Assembly (NCBI GenBank): GCA_964468805.1
Contig: CAYXWM010000059.1
Span: 1 to 15,092, forward strand
Length of the DNA: 15,092 bases
Origin: CAYXWM01 sp964468805
Lineage (GTDB): Bacteria > Bacillota > Clostridia > Lachnospirales > WRBF01
Direction: 5' to 3'
Made by a program: the position numbers and the translations under genes. Numbering within the stretch: the stretch's first letter is position 1; each line of letters begins with the position of its first letter. The notes under the pieces are model-generated. The model had not been told where the DNA came from, did not search any database, and was given only the letters and a program-made list of their open reading frames with translations. Positions 6,805 through 14,772 of the stretch are shown here, piece after piece.

Positions 6805-8010
6805 TTATGCAAATACCTTCTCTATATCATTAACCACGGTTGAATCTATATCGCCTTTTTGGCTTAATTCTTTTAAAATGCCCATTGCTTTTTCGTGGCT
6901 CATGCCGCTGCGATAGGGTCTGTCCTCGGTTAGGGCTTGGTAGATGTCTACACAGGCAAGAAGTCTGGTACAAAAGTCCAGTTGGCTACCGTCATAGCCG
7001 TTGCAATAGCCTGTACCGTTCAGTCGTTCATGGTGACCGGATGCCCATACGGCTATTTCTTTAAAGCTTGTCACCTTGCTTAAAATCTCGTTGGTATAAT
7101 AAACGTGTCTCTTAACAACCCTATATTCATCGTCAGTTAAGGGCCCCGGCTTTTCCAAATATTCGTTGGGTACGGTCAACTTACCTATATCATGCAAAAA
7201 GGCCGCTATTCTCAGCTTTGAGGCGGTGTCGTAATCCATGTTGTAGAATTGAGCCAGTTTGCTTGCCTTTTCGGCTATACCGTCTGAATGTCTATGGGTA
7301 AAGGGCGACTTAAAATCTATGATTTTGCTGAATATTTGCGCGATTTCCGTTACCTGCTCATATGTAAAATCCACCGGTGCTTTTACAGTGAAATTCTCTA
7401 GAGCTTTAGATATATTTTCGTTCTTCAATTTTTCCGGTAAATCCGTATCCAACAGCTCCAAAAAGATTTTTGCAACTACAGGGTCATATATAACGCCGGA
7501 GTTTAACATAACGTGATGTTTTATTGATTTCAGTTTGGCTTCGTTTATACGTCCCAAGAAAAAACTTGCGTCTATATTGTCTGAAATACGTATTATTCGG
7601 GACATAAGAGGGATTTCTTCACCTTTCAGACCAAAATAACCGCTTCCGTCGTAGTTTTCGTGATGATATTTGATTACGCCCTTTACATTTCCTTTAAAGG
7701 GAAAGCTTTCGGCGTTTATTTCCCCACGCTCGCAGTGGAATTCCAAATTGTCCTTGACTTCTTTGGGTATAACATTATTACCCTTGCGGCGTTCCACGGT
7801 TATATATTCTGTTAAGGCGTTGTCGTGCAATACGGTACATGCCGCCAAATCCAACAGTTCCCAATCAGAAAAATTCAATCTTCTGCCTATATTCATGGCT
7901 ATATATGCGGCTCTTTTGGAATGATTCCCGGCGGCTCCCAAAAGCTCCTGCTCCACAGCATCCAGTGCCAGAGAAATGGCGTAAAGTAATTGATTGGTTT
8001 CTATTATCAT
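6805..8010 (-). CDS. Tandem HD-GYP-type phosphohydrolase with altered GYP motifs
   Basis: About 401 residues forming two HD-GYP-like halves; HD-GYP proteins hydrolyse cyclic-di-GMP. The N-terminal half has His30, His62-Asp63 and the motif HHENYDGSGYF (116-126). The C-terminal half has HRHSD (239-243), the metal motif LHDIGK (272-277), HHERLNGTGYC (326-336), and DIYQALTEDRPYR at 355-367. The HD metal residues are kept in the C-terminal half. In both halves the proline of GYP is replaced (Phe and Cys), so activity on cyclic-di-GMP is likely but not certain. The frame opens at ATG 8022, but the AAGGA motif there abuts that codon. ATG at 8010 lies 11 bases from AAGGA and is preferred; the difference is four residues. 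It converges on spoIIP and lies 1.6 kb from the GGDEF gene. There is no receiver or membrane domain. Confidence 0.88.
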   Translation of the reverse strand: MIIETNQLLYAISLALDAVEQELLGAAGNHSKRAAYIAMNIGRRLNFSDWELLDLAACTVLHDNALTEYITVERRKGNNVIPKEVKDNLEFHCERGEINAESFPFKGNVKGVIKYHHENYDGSGYFGLKGEEIPLMSRIIRISDNIDASFFLGRINEAKLKSIKHHVMLNSGVIYDPVVAKIFLELLDTDLPEKLKNENISKALENFTVKAPVDFTYEQVTEIAQIFSKIIDFKSPFTHRHSDGIAEKASKLAQFYNMDYDTASKLRIAAFLHDIGKLTVPNEYLEKPGPLTDDEYRVVKRHVYYTNEILSKVTSFKEIAVWASGHHERLNGTGYCNGYDGSQLDFCTRLLACVDIYQALTEDRPYRSGMSHEKAMGILKELSQKGDIDSTVVNDIEKVFA

Positions 8011-8094
8011 GCATATCAACATCCTTGTAGATTAAAGTAGATTTTTGTTAATATTTTAACTTATTATTCCGCGATTCATCATAAGTCACTTTTA

Positions 8095-8228
8095 TACTTA
8101 ATTGCATAAGGAATAGTAACAAAAGCTATTCTTCGTAAACGGTTCGCTCTTGCGTTTTTTTGAAAAAACACCGGTCGCTCACCACTACGAATATACGCTT
8201 TTGTTACTGCTTAATTCGAAATTAAGTA
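8095..8228. repeat. MITE-like inverted-repeat element, family A copy 2
   Basis: A 134-bp near-copy of 1720-1854 with the same TACTTAATT/AATTAAGTA ends and the same orientation. It lies 84 bp upstream of the HD-domain gene's start, as copy 1 lies upstream of tagA. The bases from here to the serS terminator (8229-8346) hold nothing recognisable. Confidence 0.8.
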
Positions 8229-8346
8229 TATTATACTACAAAGATATTACCCGAGGACAGTACTATTTTAAAAATTATCCCAATTGGTAATACCGTATTA
8301 AATTGAACCTAATTTTCGGAGAAAAACTTTTTTTAAAAACCCCATA

Positions 8347-8384
8347 TAAAAAAGGCATTGCCTATGAACAGCAACACCTTTTAT
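8347..8384 (-). terminator. serS rho-independent terminator
   Basis: On the minus strand AAAGGTGTTGC pairs with GGCAATGCCTTT (two mismatched or G-U positions) and is followed by a run of T. It lies 30 bp after the serS stop codon. Confidence 0.75.
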
Positions 8385-8413
8385 TATATAAAATACAGCT
8401 TAAAATACAAATT

Positions 8414-9682
8414 TTAAACCAATCTTTCCACACCGTTTAAATAAGGTACAAGCACTTTCGGCACAGTTATACTGCCGTCTTTTTCTTGGAAATTTTCCAA
8501 GATTGCGGCTGTGGTTCTGCCTGCCGCCAAACCGGAACCGTTAAGCGTATGAACAAATTCGGTTTTGGAGTTCTTGTCTTGTTTGAAGCGGATATTTGCA
8601 CGACGTGCCTGGTAGGATTCGTAGTTGGAACAACTGGAGATTTCCACGTAGCGATTGTAACTTGGCATCCAAACCTCTATATCATAGGTTAACGCAGAGC
8701 CAAAGCCCAAATCACCGGCACAAAGTTTAACAACTCTGTAGGGTAAGCCAAGGAGTTTCAAAATATTTTCCGCACCGGCGGTCAATTCTTCAAGCTCTTG
8801 ATAGCTGGTTTCCGGTGTTGTAAATTTCACCAATTCTACCTTGTTAAATTGATGTTGACGAATAAGCCCTCTGTTATCACGACCCGCCGCACCGGCTTCT
8901 GCTCTGAAACAGGCGGTGTAGGCACAGAATTTTATGGGCAAATCTTTGCCGGACAAAATGTCCTCGCGGTACATATTTGTAACCGGTACTTCTGCCGTGG
9001 GAACAAGGAAATAATCCGTGCCCTCCAATTTAAAGGAATCCTCCTCGAATTTGGGAAGCTGTCCCGTTCCGACCATGGAACGTCTGTGTACCAAATAAGG
9101 AGCCATAACTTCCGTATAGCCGTTTTTAGCATGTGTATCCAACATAAAGTTGATAATAGCACGTTCCAGCCTAGCTCCGAAGCCCTTATAGAAAGTAAAT
9201 CGCGTGCCGGTGGTCTTTGCCGCGGTTGCGGGGTCAAGGATTCCCAAACGCTCGCCTATTTCCCAGTGAGGTTGAGGTTCAAAATCAAATTGTCTCGGCT
9301 CTCCGAACTTACGAATTTCCACGTTGTCCTCGTCGGATGAACCGTCGGGAACGTTTTCGTTGGGTATATTGGGAATATTCAAGAGAAAGTCGTTGATTTC
9401 CTCGTCTATTTCCTTTAATTTCGGTTCAAGACCCTTGATTTGTTCCGCCAATTCCTTCATTTCTTCAAGAATCTTGTCTACGCTTTGACCTTCTTTTTTC
9501 AATCGGGGCACTTCTTTGGAAACTGCATTTTGACGGCTTTTAAGTTCTTCTGTTTCTTTTATTAACTCTCGGCGTTGCTTGTCCAAGTCAAGGAATTTTT
9601 CCAAGGAATAGTCCTTGTTACGTCGTGCCAAGCCTTTTTTCATATTTTCAAAATCTTGCCTCAGTTGTTTTGCGTCAAGCAT
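8414..9682 (-). CDS. serS: Seryl-tRNA synthetase
   Basis: A 422-residue class II aminoacyl-tRNA synthetase that charges tRNA-Ser. The N-terminal helical arm (about residues 28-100, rich in Lys and Glu) is the coiled coil that contacts the long variable arm of tRNA-Ser. The catalytic core shows TAEVPVTN (serine recognition), motif 2 as FRAEAGAAGRDNRGLIRQHQF, and motif 3 as NGSGLAAGRTTAAILENFQ. The length is normal for bacterial SerRS. The frame is open 13 codons further upstream, but ATG at 9682 has GGAGGAT at ideal spacing and begins MLDAKQLR, as in other SerRS proteins. Many Firmicute serS genes are preceded by a T-box. Here I see a long structured leader but no conserved T-box sequence. Confidence 0.97.
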   Translation of the reverse strand: MLDAKQLRQDFENMKKGLARRNKDYSLEKFLDLDKQRRELIKETEELKSRQNAVSKEVPRLKKEGQSVDKILEEMKELAEQIKGLEPKLKEIDEEINDFLLNIPNIPNENVPDGSSDEDNVEIRKFGEPRQFDFEPQPHWEIGERLGILDPATAAKTTGTRFTFYKGFGARLERAIINFMLDTHAKNGYTEVMAPYLVHRRSMVGTGQLPKFEEDSFKLEGTDYFLVPTAEVPVTNMYREDILSGKDLPIKFCAYTACFRAEAGAAGRDNRGLIRQHQFNKVELVKFTTPETSYQELEELTAGAENILKLLGLPYRVVKLCAGDLGFGSALTYDIEVWMPSYNRYVEISSCSNYESYQARRANIRFKQDKNSKTEFVHTLNGSGLAAGRTTAAILENFQEKDGSITVPKVLVPYLNGVERLV

Positions 9683-9723
9683 TTTTATCCTCCGGGGTTG
9701 TATAGTATAGTGGTGTAACAAAG

Positions 9724-9779
9724 CTAAAATAAATTACAATTCAGTCATTGATTCAGGGGTTATTTGTAATTTATTTTAG
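9724..9779. repeat. Perfect 16-bp inverted repeat in the serS leader
   Basis: CTAAAATAAATTACAA (9724-9739) is exactly complementary to 9764-9779, with a 24-base loop. In the serS mRNA it forms a stable AU-rich hairpin 41 bases before the start codon. It lacks a following T run, so it is not a standard terminator in the serS direction. It may protect, sequester or regulate the message. Confidence 0.75.
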
Positions 9780-9805
9780 TTTATCCGCTATAAATTAACA
9801 TACGA

Positions 9806-9863
9806 GTCCTCTTTTATACGGAAAGATCGTTGGAGCCTTTTATACTTTCCGTACAAAAAAGGA
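9806..9863. repeat. Long hairpin in the serS leader
   Basis: The left arm, ending TACGGAAAG at 9825, pairs with the right arm beginning CTTTCCGTA at 9845, over 20 positions with two mismatches. An outer TACGAGT/ACTCGTA pair (about 9801-9807 with 9897-9903) could extend the structure. It lies between the serS promoter and the second leader hairpin. Confidence 0.7.
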
Positions 9864-9927
9864 CAGTTTTATTTATATGTCTTTTAAATTTAGTAAAACT
9901 CGTAACCTGTTTTTTTGTACACCTACT

Positions 9928-9956
9928 ATAATAGTTGACAAATACTCAAATTTCAA
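9928..9956 (-). promoter_or_regulatory. Candidate sigma-A promoter for serS
   Basis: On the minus strand TTGAAA (9956-9951) and TATTAT (9933-9928) are 17 bases apart. The predicted start near 9921 gives a 5' leader of about 240 nt containing the two long hairpins. Confidence 0.55.
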
Positions 9957-9979
9957 TAACCAAATACAAATTATTCCTA

Positions 9980-10051
9980 AATTAACGTGAAAATTCCCGG
10001 GGAATTTAATTTGCCCTGCAAATTGTTGGACCGGGTCTAACTCACGTTAAA
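9980..10051. repeat. Dyad element overlapping the metY stop codon, possible terminator
   Basis: TTAACGTGA (9982-9990) is complementary to TCACGTTAA (10042-10050). Nested inside are AAATTCC/GGAATTT near 9990-10007 and AATTTGC/GCAAATT near 10008-10024. The metY stop TAA (10049-10047) lies within the right arm. A single outward motif TTTAACGTGAGTT recurs at 1875-1887. It may be a metY terminator without a strong T tail, or another small repeat. Confidence 0.45.
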
Positions 10052-11312
10052 TACTGTCCAAAGCCTGTTTAATGTCATCTATTATATCCTTGGGATTTTC
10101 TATACCTATAGACATTCTGACCATGTTGGGCAAAACTCCGCAAGCTACCAGCTGTTCATCGGTAAGCTGTCTGTGGGTGGTGCTGGCAGGGTGAAGGATA
10201 CAGGTGCGTGCGTCGGCAACGTGAACCACTATGCCCGCCAGTTTTAGGTTGTTCATAAATTTCATGGCGGCTTCTTTTCCGGCTTTCAAACCAAAGGAAA
10301 CTACCCCGGAACAACCGTCTTTAAGGTATTTTTCCGCAAGGTGATGAATCTTACTGCTTTTCAATCCCGGATAATTTACGGACTCTATTCGTGGGTCTTT
10401 TTCAAGAAATTCAGCTACTGCAAGGGCATTTGAGCTGTGGCGTTCCATTCTGAGATGCAAAGTTTCCAAGCCGTGATTAAGTAAAAAGGTGCTTAAAGGT
10501 GAAGGAGCCGTTCCCAAATCACGCATTAATTGCACTCTTGCCTTGGTAATATAGGCGGCTTTGCCGAAGGTTTCGGCATAAACCAAGCCGTGGTAAGTAG
10601 GGTCGGGTGTGGTAAGTTCCGGGAATTTTCCGCAGGTCCAGTCAAAGTTGCCGGAATCCACAATTACTCCGCCAACCACCGTAGCGTGACCGTCCATGTA
10701 TTTCGAAGTGGAATGGGTAACTATATCCGCTCCGTATTCTATGGGTCTGCAAAGAACGGGTGTTGGGAAAGTGTTGTCTACAATCAAGGGAATATTGTGT
10801 CTGTGGGCAAAGTTTGCAAAACGTTCTATGTCCAAAATATCAAGAGACGGATTGGTAAGCACTTCACCGAATACCAAACGGGTACGTTCGTTAACGGCGG
10901 CGTCCAGCTCCGTATCCTCCGCATAGGGAGAAACGAAAGTCACTTCAATACCCAGTCTTTTTAAAGTACTGGCAAACAAATTCACGGTGCCGCCGTAAAT
11001 AGCCGACACTGCCACAAAATTATCGCCTGCATTACAAATATTTAAAACAGCCAAGAGACTGGCGGATTGACCGGAGGAGGTAAGCATAGCACCCACACCG
11101 CCTTCAAGGTCAGCTATTTTCATTTCCACAAATTCATTGGTAGGATTGGAGATTCTTGTATACATATGTCCGGGTATGGCAAGGTCAAAAAGTTGACCCA
11201 ATTGCTCTCCGGAATCATATTTGTAAGTGGTACTTTGATAAATAGGCAAAACTCGAGGCTCGCCGCTTTTGGGAGTATAACCGGATTGGATACATTTAGT
11301 GTCTATATGCAT
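10047..11312 (-). CDS. metY: O-acetylhomoserine sulfhydrylase / aminocarboxypropyltransferase (PLP, Cys/Met metabolism family)
   Basis: A 421-residue PLP enzyme that makes homocysteine from O-acetylhomoserine and sulfide, on the route to methionine. The PLP lysine is Lys204 in THSTSKYMDGH. Asp179 in IVDNTF binds the pyridine nitrogen, and YTR at 51-53 supplies phosphate contacts from the partner subunit. The segment SSGQSA at 79-84 is the usual cofactor phosphate loop. The overall length and the GHATVVGGV segment favour the sulfhydrylase type over cystathionine gamma-synthase, but related lyases cannot be fully excluded. The frame extends upstream to 11390, but ATG at 11312 (MHIDTKCIQSGY) has AAGGGTGG at good spacing and matches family N-termini. 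A strong dyad lies in the 5' leader. No SAM riboswitch or T-box motif is visible. Confidence 0.93.
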   Translation of the reverse strand: MHIDTKCIQSGYTPKSGEPRVLPIYQSTTYKYDSGEQLGQLFDLAIPGHMYTRISNPTNEFVEMKIADLEGGVGAMLTSSGQSASLLAVLNICNAGDNFVAVSAIYGGTVNLFASTLKRLGIEVTFVSPYAEDTELDAAVNERTRLVFGEVLTNPSLDILDIERFANFAHRHNIPLIVDNTFPTPVLCRPIEYGADIVTHSTSKYMDGHATVVGGVIVDSGNFDWTCGKFPELTTPDPTYHGLVYAETFGKAAYITKARVQLMRDLGTAPSPLSTFLLNHGLETLHLRMERHSSNALAVAEFLEKDPRIESVNYPGLKSSKIHHLAEKYLKDGCSGVVSFGLKAGKEAAMKFMNNLKLAGIVVHVADARTCILHPASTTHRQLTDEQLVACGVLPNMVRMSIGIENPKDIIDDIKQALDSI

Positions 11313-11342
11313 AAAAACCACCCTTCTTTTAATATGGGATAA

Positions 11343-11400
11343 AGAAAGGGATAAGCTCTTGGGGATAATCTTTTCGAAAAATTTCCCCAATTCCCTTTCT
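11343..11400. promoter_or_regulatory. Hairpin in the metY leader
   Basis: AGAAAGGGA (11343-11351) and TTGGGGA (11359-11365) are complementary to TCCCCAA (11384-11390) and TTCCCTTTCT (11391-11400), giving a bulged stem around a 18-base loop. It lies about 30 bases upstream of the metY ATG, with no T run, so it looks like a leader structure rather than a terminator. Confidence 0.5.
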
Positions 11401-11464
11401 AATTGATTTTAAATCAGTTTAGCTTCAAAAACCTAATACCTTGAATTAGACTGAATTATTTAAA

Positions 11465-11498
11465 GAAACCCACATTTAATTATAATTATGTGGGTTTC
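11465..11498 (-). terminator. nrdJ rho-independent terminator
   Basis: GAAACCCACAT (11465-11475) and ATGTGGGTTTC (11488-11498) form a perfect 11-bp stem. It lies 17 bp after the nrdJ stop, with T-rich flanks on both strands. It separates nrdJ from metY. Confidence 0.9.
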
Positions 11499-11515
11499 GA
11501 CATTTTTTATTTATT

Positions 11516-14434
11516 TCAACTGCAGCCTGTGGTTGCTCCGCATTCCGTACAAACTTTGCAGGTGCCGTTTTTAATCATTTTGTTGCTTTGGCAATGAGGG
11601 CAAAGCTCCCATTGAAGATAGTCGTTTTGAGTGTAGGTTCCGGTAAGGACAACTTCCTTGGCGGTTTCTCCATCCTCGTAACCCTTGGGTTTAACTTGGC
11701 AGTAGGTGAAGTTACCCAATTCTATATCAATAATCTTGCTTATAAGATCGGATATGGAATCCACAAATTTAATATAGGGATGTCCGGTTACGAAACCGCT
11801 CGGCTCGTATTTTTGACCCCGGTACATTTTTGCTATATCTTGCGGTGGAACACCGTATTGTAGCATTTCCGAAAGAGTGGTGGAGATGCTGTCCAAAAGC
11901 CCCTTGGTAAGAGAACCTTGTCGTCCCGAGGAAACGTAAATTTCGCCCAGACGTCCGTCCTCGTAGAAAGAGACGGTAATATACAGTTTAAGCCCGTCTA
12001 TAGCCGCTTCGTGTACTCTTGCAACTCGTATACCCGACGGCTTCACACGTAAAGGCTTGTACACAATTTTCTTGGTTTTAATGAAATCCAGAAGCTCCGC
12101 ATAGGTATAATCCTCAAGGAGACGTTCCTTGTTCAAACGGCTTGCATTCATGGGTTGGCAAGCTTTACAGCCGTCTCTGTAAACAGCTATAGCCTTTACT
12201 CCCAATTCCCAAGACAGTCTGTATATTTCCTTAATGTCCTCCGGAGTGGCATGAGCCGGTAGGTTTACTGTTTTGCTGATAGCCCCGGTAACATGCGGTG
12301 CCAAGGCACCCATCATTTTTACATGACCTTCGGGAGAAATAAATCGTTCTCCGGTTCCGCAACGGCTGGCAGTATCAAATACGGATAAGTGTTCCTCTTT
12401 TAAATGAGGTGCTCCTTCGATTTTGCCGTCCAGAAGCATACCGTTTTCGTCCTTAGCCATTACGTAATCTATAATATCGTCTATTTCGTTTTCTTCATAA
12501 CCCAGTCGTTTCAGAGTAACGGGAATAGCCGGATTTATGATTTCCATAAAACCGCCGCCCACCAGTTTTTTATAAGCAACGTGGCTGAAAAACGGCTCGG
12601 AAGACGTGGTGGCACAATCCATGGCAAAGGCTATGGTTCCGGTGGGAGCCAGGCAGGAAACTTGAGCGTTTCTGTAGCCGAATTCTTTGCCCATGGCAAG
12701 AGTGTCTCTCCAAACTTGCCTTAAAGTCATGCTAAGATTATCGAAGCCCAACTCGTAAAGCATATTATGGTCAACTACAGCAGGCTTGTAATTTAAACCT
12801 TCAAAAACCTTGTCCGAGGAAAGGTAATTAGCCGCTCTTGCATGATTGTGCAGAACTCTTTGCATGGGAACCTTATTTAATTCATAAAATTTGAAAGGTC
12901 CCACGGATTTTGCCATTTCAGCGGAGGCGTAATAGGCACAACCGGTCATTATGCTTGTAAGTGCCGCACTGACAGTACGTGCTTCGTGGGAATCGTAGGG
13001 TAATCCCAAAATCATAAGCAACATACCCAGGTTGGTAAGACCTATGCCTGTGGTTCTGAAATTATAGGATTTTCTTGCGATTTCCTTGGTTGGGAACTGT
13101 CCTTTGTGTATGGTGGCTTCCAGAACAAGCATAACCATTTTTACGGTATGCAAATAGGAATCCATGTCAAAGGAATGTGTCTCATCATCATAAAATTTAA
13201 GCAGATTTATGCTGGCAAGGTTACAAGCCGTATCATCCAAAAACATATATTCCGAGCAGGGATTGGATGCATTGATACGGTTTTGGTATGCGTTAAAGTT
13301 GCCGTCCTCTCCGTAAGGACAGGTATGCCAAGCGTTGATTATATCGTCAAATTGAACCCCGGGGTCACCGCAGGTCCAAGTGGCTTTTGCAAGCTCGTCC
13401 CAAATTTGGGATACGGGAATTTCGTTTCCGGATTTTTGGTCTACTCTGCCTTTGGTTTGCCAGAAGGTATCGGGAAAGTCAAGACTGCTCATAAACTTGT
13501 CCGGAATACGAACGGAGTTGTTGGCGTTTTGACCGCTTACGGTTTCGTAGGCTTCTCCGTCTATGGAGGTATCAAAACCCATTTTACCCAAAGCTACAAC
13601 CTTTTCTTCTTCTTTTGATTTCCAATTGATAAATTCGGTAATCTCCGGATGGTCAAGGTCCAAAATGTTCATTTTAGCCGCACGGCGTGTTGTACCGCCG
13701 GATTTTATGGCACCGGCATTACGGTCGGATACCTTTAAAAAGCTTAACAAACCGGAGGATTTTCCGCCGCCGGAAAGAGGCTCGTCTTTACCTCTTATGG
13801 GTGACCAATTGGTGCCTACGCCGCTGCCGTATTTAAAAAGCAGGGTTTCGGTAGTTATTTGGTCTGTAAGGGAACGCTCGCCCAGAAGGGTGTCTTTTAT
13901 GGAGATAATAAAGCAGGCGGAGCCTTGGGTTCTGGTGTAAGGGTCATCAGCTTCAACAACTTCGCCTTTTTCTTCGTCAAAATAAAAATGCCCTTGGGCT
14001 TTGCCTGTAATTCCGTAATAATTCAAACCTGTATTAAAAAATTGGGGACTGTTGGGAGCAAAAACTTGAGCAAGCATCATATACACCAATTCATCGTATA
14101 ATACTTGCTTTTCTTCCTCGGTTACGAGTTTTTCGTCTGCTGCGGAGTCTACCCAATAGCTTACCATTCTGTGAACCAACTGTTTCATGGAAAACTCGAA
14201 ACCGCGTTGGTTGGGTACGCCTTTTTTTCTGAAATATTTGGATGCTATAATATCACAAGCAGATTGAGAATACCCGGAGGGAAATTCCAAGTCCTTCATT
14301 TCAGTTATGGTTTTGTTTGTTGAGTGGTTAACCAGCTTTACATCAACGGTTTTCCAGTCGAACAAATCAAAAACATTTTTCTTTTTATCGGTATCGTTGA
14401 GCTTGTGAGTGAAGTGTCTGCGAACTAAACACAC
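11516..14434 (-). CDS. nrdJ: Adenosylcobalamin-dependent (class II) ribonucleotide reductase, long form
   Basis: A 972-residue class II reductase that makes deoxyribonucleotides with a thiyl radical generated from adenosylcobalamin, with or without oxygen. The catalytic set is complete: redox Cys174 (GSACFI), Asn391/Cys393/Glu395 in NPCSE, and the second redox Cys404, with the 11-residue spacing to Cys393 typical of the class. A PTGT phosphate loop is at 597-600. A TSCPD domain lies at about 795-900. The cysteine-rich tail has CPHC at 945-948, then Cys959, Cys962, Cys965 and Cys971, resembling a zinc ribbon and carrying the dithiol that reduces the active site. The start is GTG at 14434, seven bases after GGGGGG; the encoded VRRHFT N-terminus fits homologues. 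An out-of-frame ATG two bases earlier opens only a four-codon frame ending in TAG. No nrdR box or cobalamin riboswitch is visible. Confidence 0.95.
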   Translation of the reverse strand: MCLVRRHFTHKLNDTDKKKNVFDLFDWKTVDVKLVNHSTNKTITEMKDLEFPSGYSQSACDIIASKYFRKKGVPNQRGFEFSMKQLVHRMVSYWVDSAADEKLVTEEEKQVLYDELVYMMLAQVFAPNSPQFFNTGLNYYGITGKAQGHFYFDEEKGEVVEADDPYTRTQGSACFIISIKDTLLGERSLTDQITTETLLFKYGSGVGTNWSPIRGKDEPLSGGGKSSGLLSFLKVSDRNAGAIKSGGTTRRAAKMNILDLDHPEITEFINWKSKEEEKVVALGKMGFDTSIDGEAYETVSGQNANNSVRIPDKFMSSLDFPDTFWQTKGRVDQKSGNEIPVSQIWDELAKATWTCGDPGVQFDDIINAWHTCPYGEDGNFNAYQNRINASNPCSEYMFLDDTACNLASINLLKFYDDETHSFDMDSYLHTVKMVMLVLEATIHKGQFPTKEIARKSYNFRTTGIGLTNLGMLLMILGLPYDSHEARTVSAALTSIMTGCAYYASAEMAKSVGPFKFYELNKVPMQRVLHNHARAANYLSSDKVFEGLNYKPAVVDHNMLYELGFDNLSMTLRQVWRDTLAMGKEFGYRNAQVSCLAPTGTIAFAMDCATTSSEPFFSHVAYKKLVGGGFMEIINPAIPVTLKRLGYEENEIDDIIDYVMAKDENGMLLDGKIEGAPHLKEEHLSVFDTASRCGTGERFISPEGHVKMMGALAPHVTGAISKTVNLPAHATPEDIKEIYRLSWELGVKAIAVYRDGCKACQPMNASRLNKERLLEDYTYAELLDFIKTKKIVYKPLRVKPSGIRVARVHEAAIDGLKLYITVSFYEDGRLGEIYVSSGRQGSLTKGLLDSISTTLSEMLQYGVPPQDIAKMYRGQKYEPSGFVTGHPYIKFVDSISDLISKIIDIELGNFTYCQVKPKGYEDGETAKEVVLTGTYTQNDYLQWELCPHCQSNKMIKNGTCKVCTECGATTGCS

Positions 14435-14766
14435 ATACTTTCCCCCCTGTTTTTTTGAAGTTTTTGGTTTTGCCGGTTCTGTATGAAAAGGGTATTTACC
14501 CTTGGAAAACTTATCCCGGAGAAAAGTTTTCCGGATCGATTTTTAAAAGACTTTATACCGATTCGGTTTTACCGCCGGGTAAACCCGTATAAAATATATC
14601 TTGCTTAAAAAAATCGGTATTATTATAAAATAGAATCGGTCTGTGATAAGGAGAGAGGGAATTACCTTCTCTCTTAACTTAGACTTTAACACTGATTTTA
14701 CAGTCTGTACAACTGATAAAATCCCTATTTTTCGACATTTTCCGCATTCGTCGTTTTTGGTCTCGG
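14435..14766 (-). promoter_or_regulatory. Long structured 5' leader of nrdJ
   Basis: About 330 nt between the predicted promoter and the GTG start, with no convincing gene. In transcript order it holds four structures. First is an AGAGAG/CTCTCT hairpin (14674-14652). Second is a segment where the ACCGATT-type sequence at 14555-14564 can pair either with AATCGGTAT (14612-14620) or with GAATCGGT (14633-14640). A CGGGT/ACCCG hairpin (14576-14587) is nested inside. Third is GGAAAACTT/AAGTTTTCC (14504-14532). Last is AAGGG/CCCTT (14488-14503) followed by TT. I could not find the B12-box or the other conserved cobalamin riboswitch sequences. Confidence 0.5.
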
Positions 14767-14772
14767 TATTCT

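Noticed and set aside
1720..8228. CRISPR array or tandem repeats
   Set aside because: The repeats are paired dispersed palindromes with no regular spacer pattern.
8486..9340. Plus-strand frames of 68 and 180 codons opposite serS
   Set aside because: They are shadows of the well-supported serS coding sequence.
9683..9721. 13-residue N-terminal extension of SerS
   Set aside because: It would include the GGAGGAT ribosome site in coding sequence. SerRS proteins begin at the MLD-type Met.
11313..11390. 26-residue N-terminal extension of MetY
   Set aside because: It is not family-like and overlaps a leader hairpin. The downstream ATG has a clear ribosome site.
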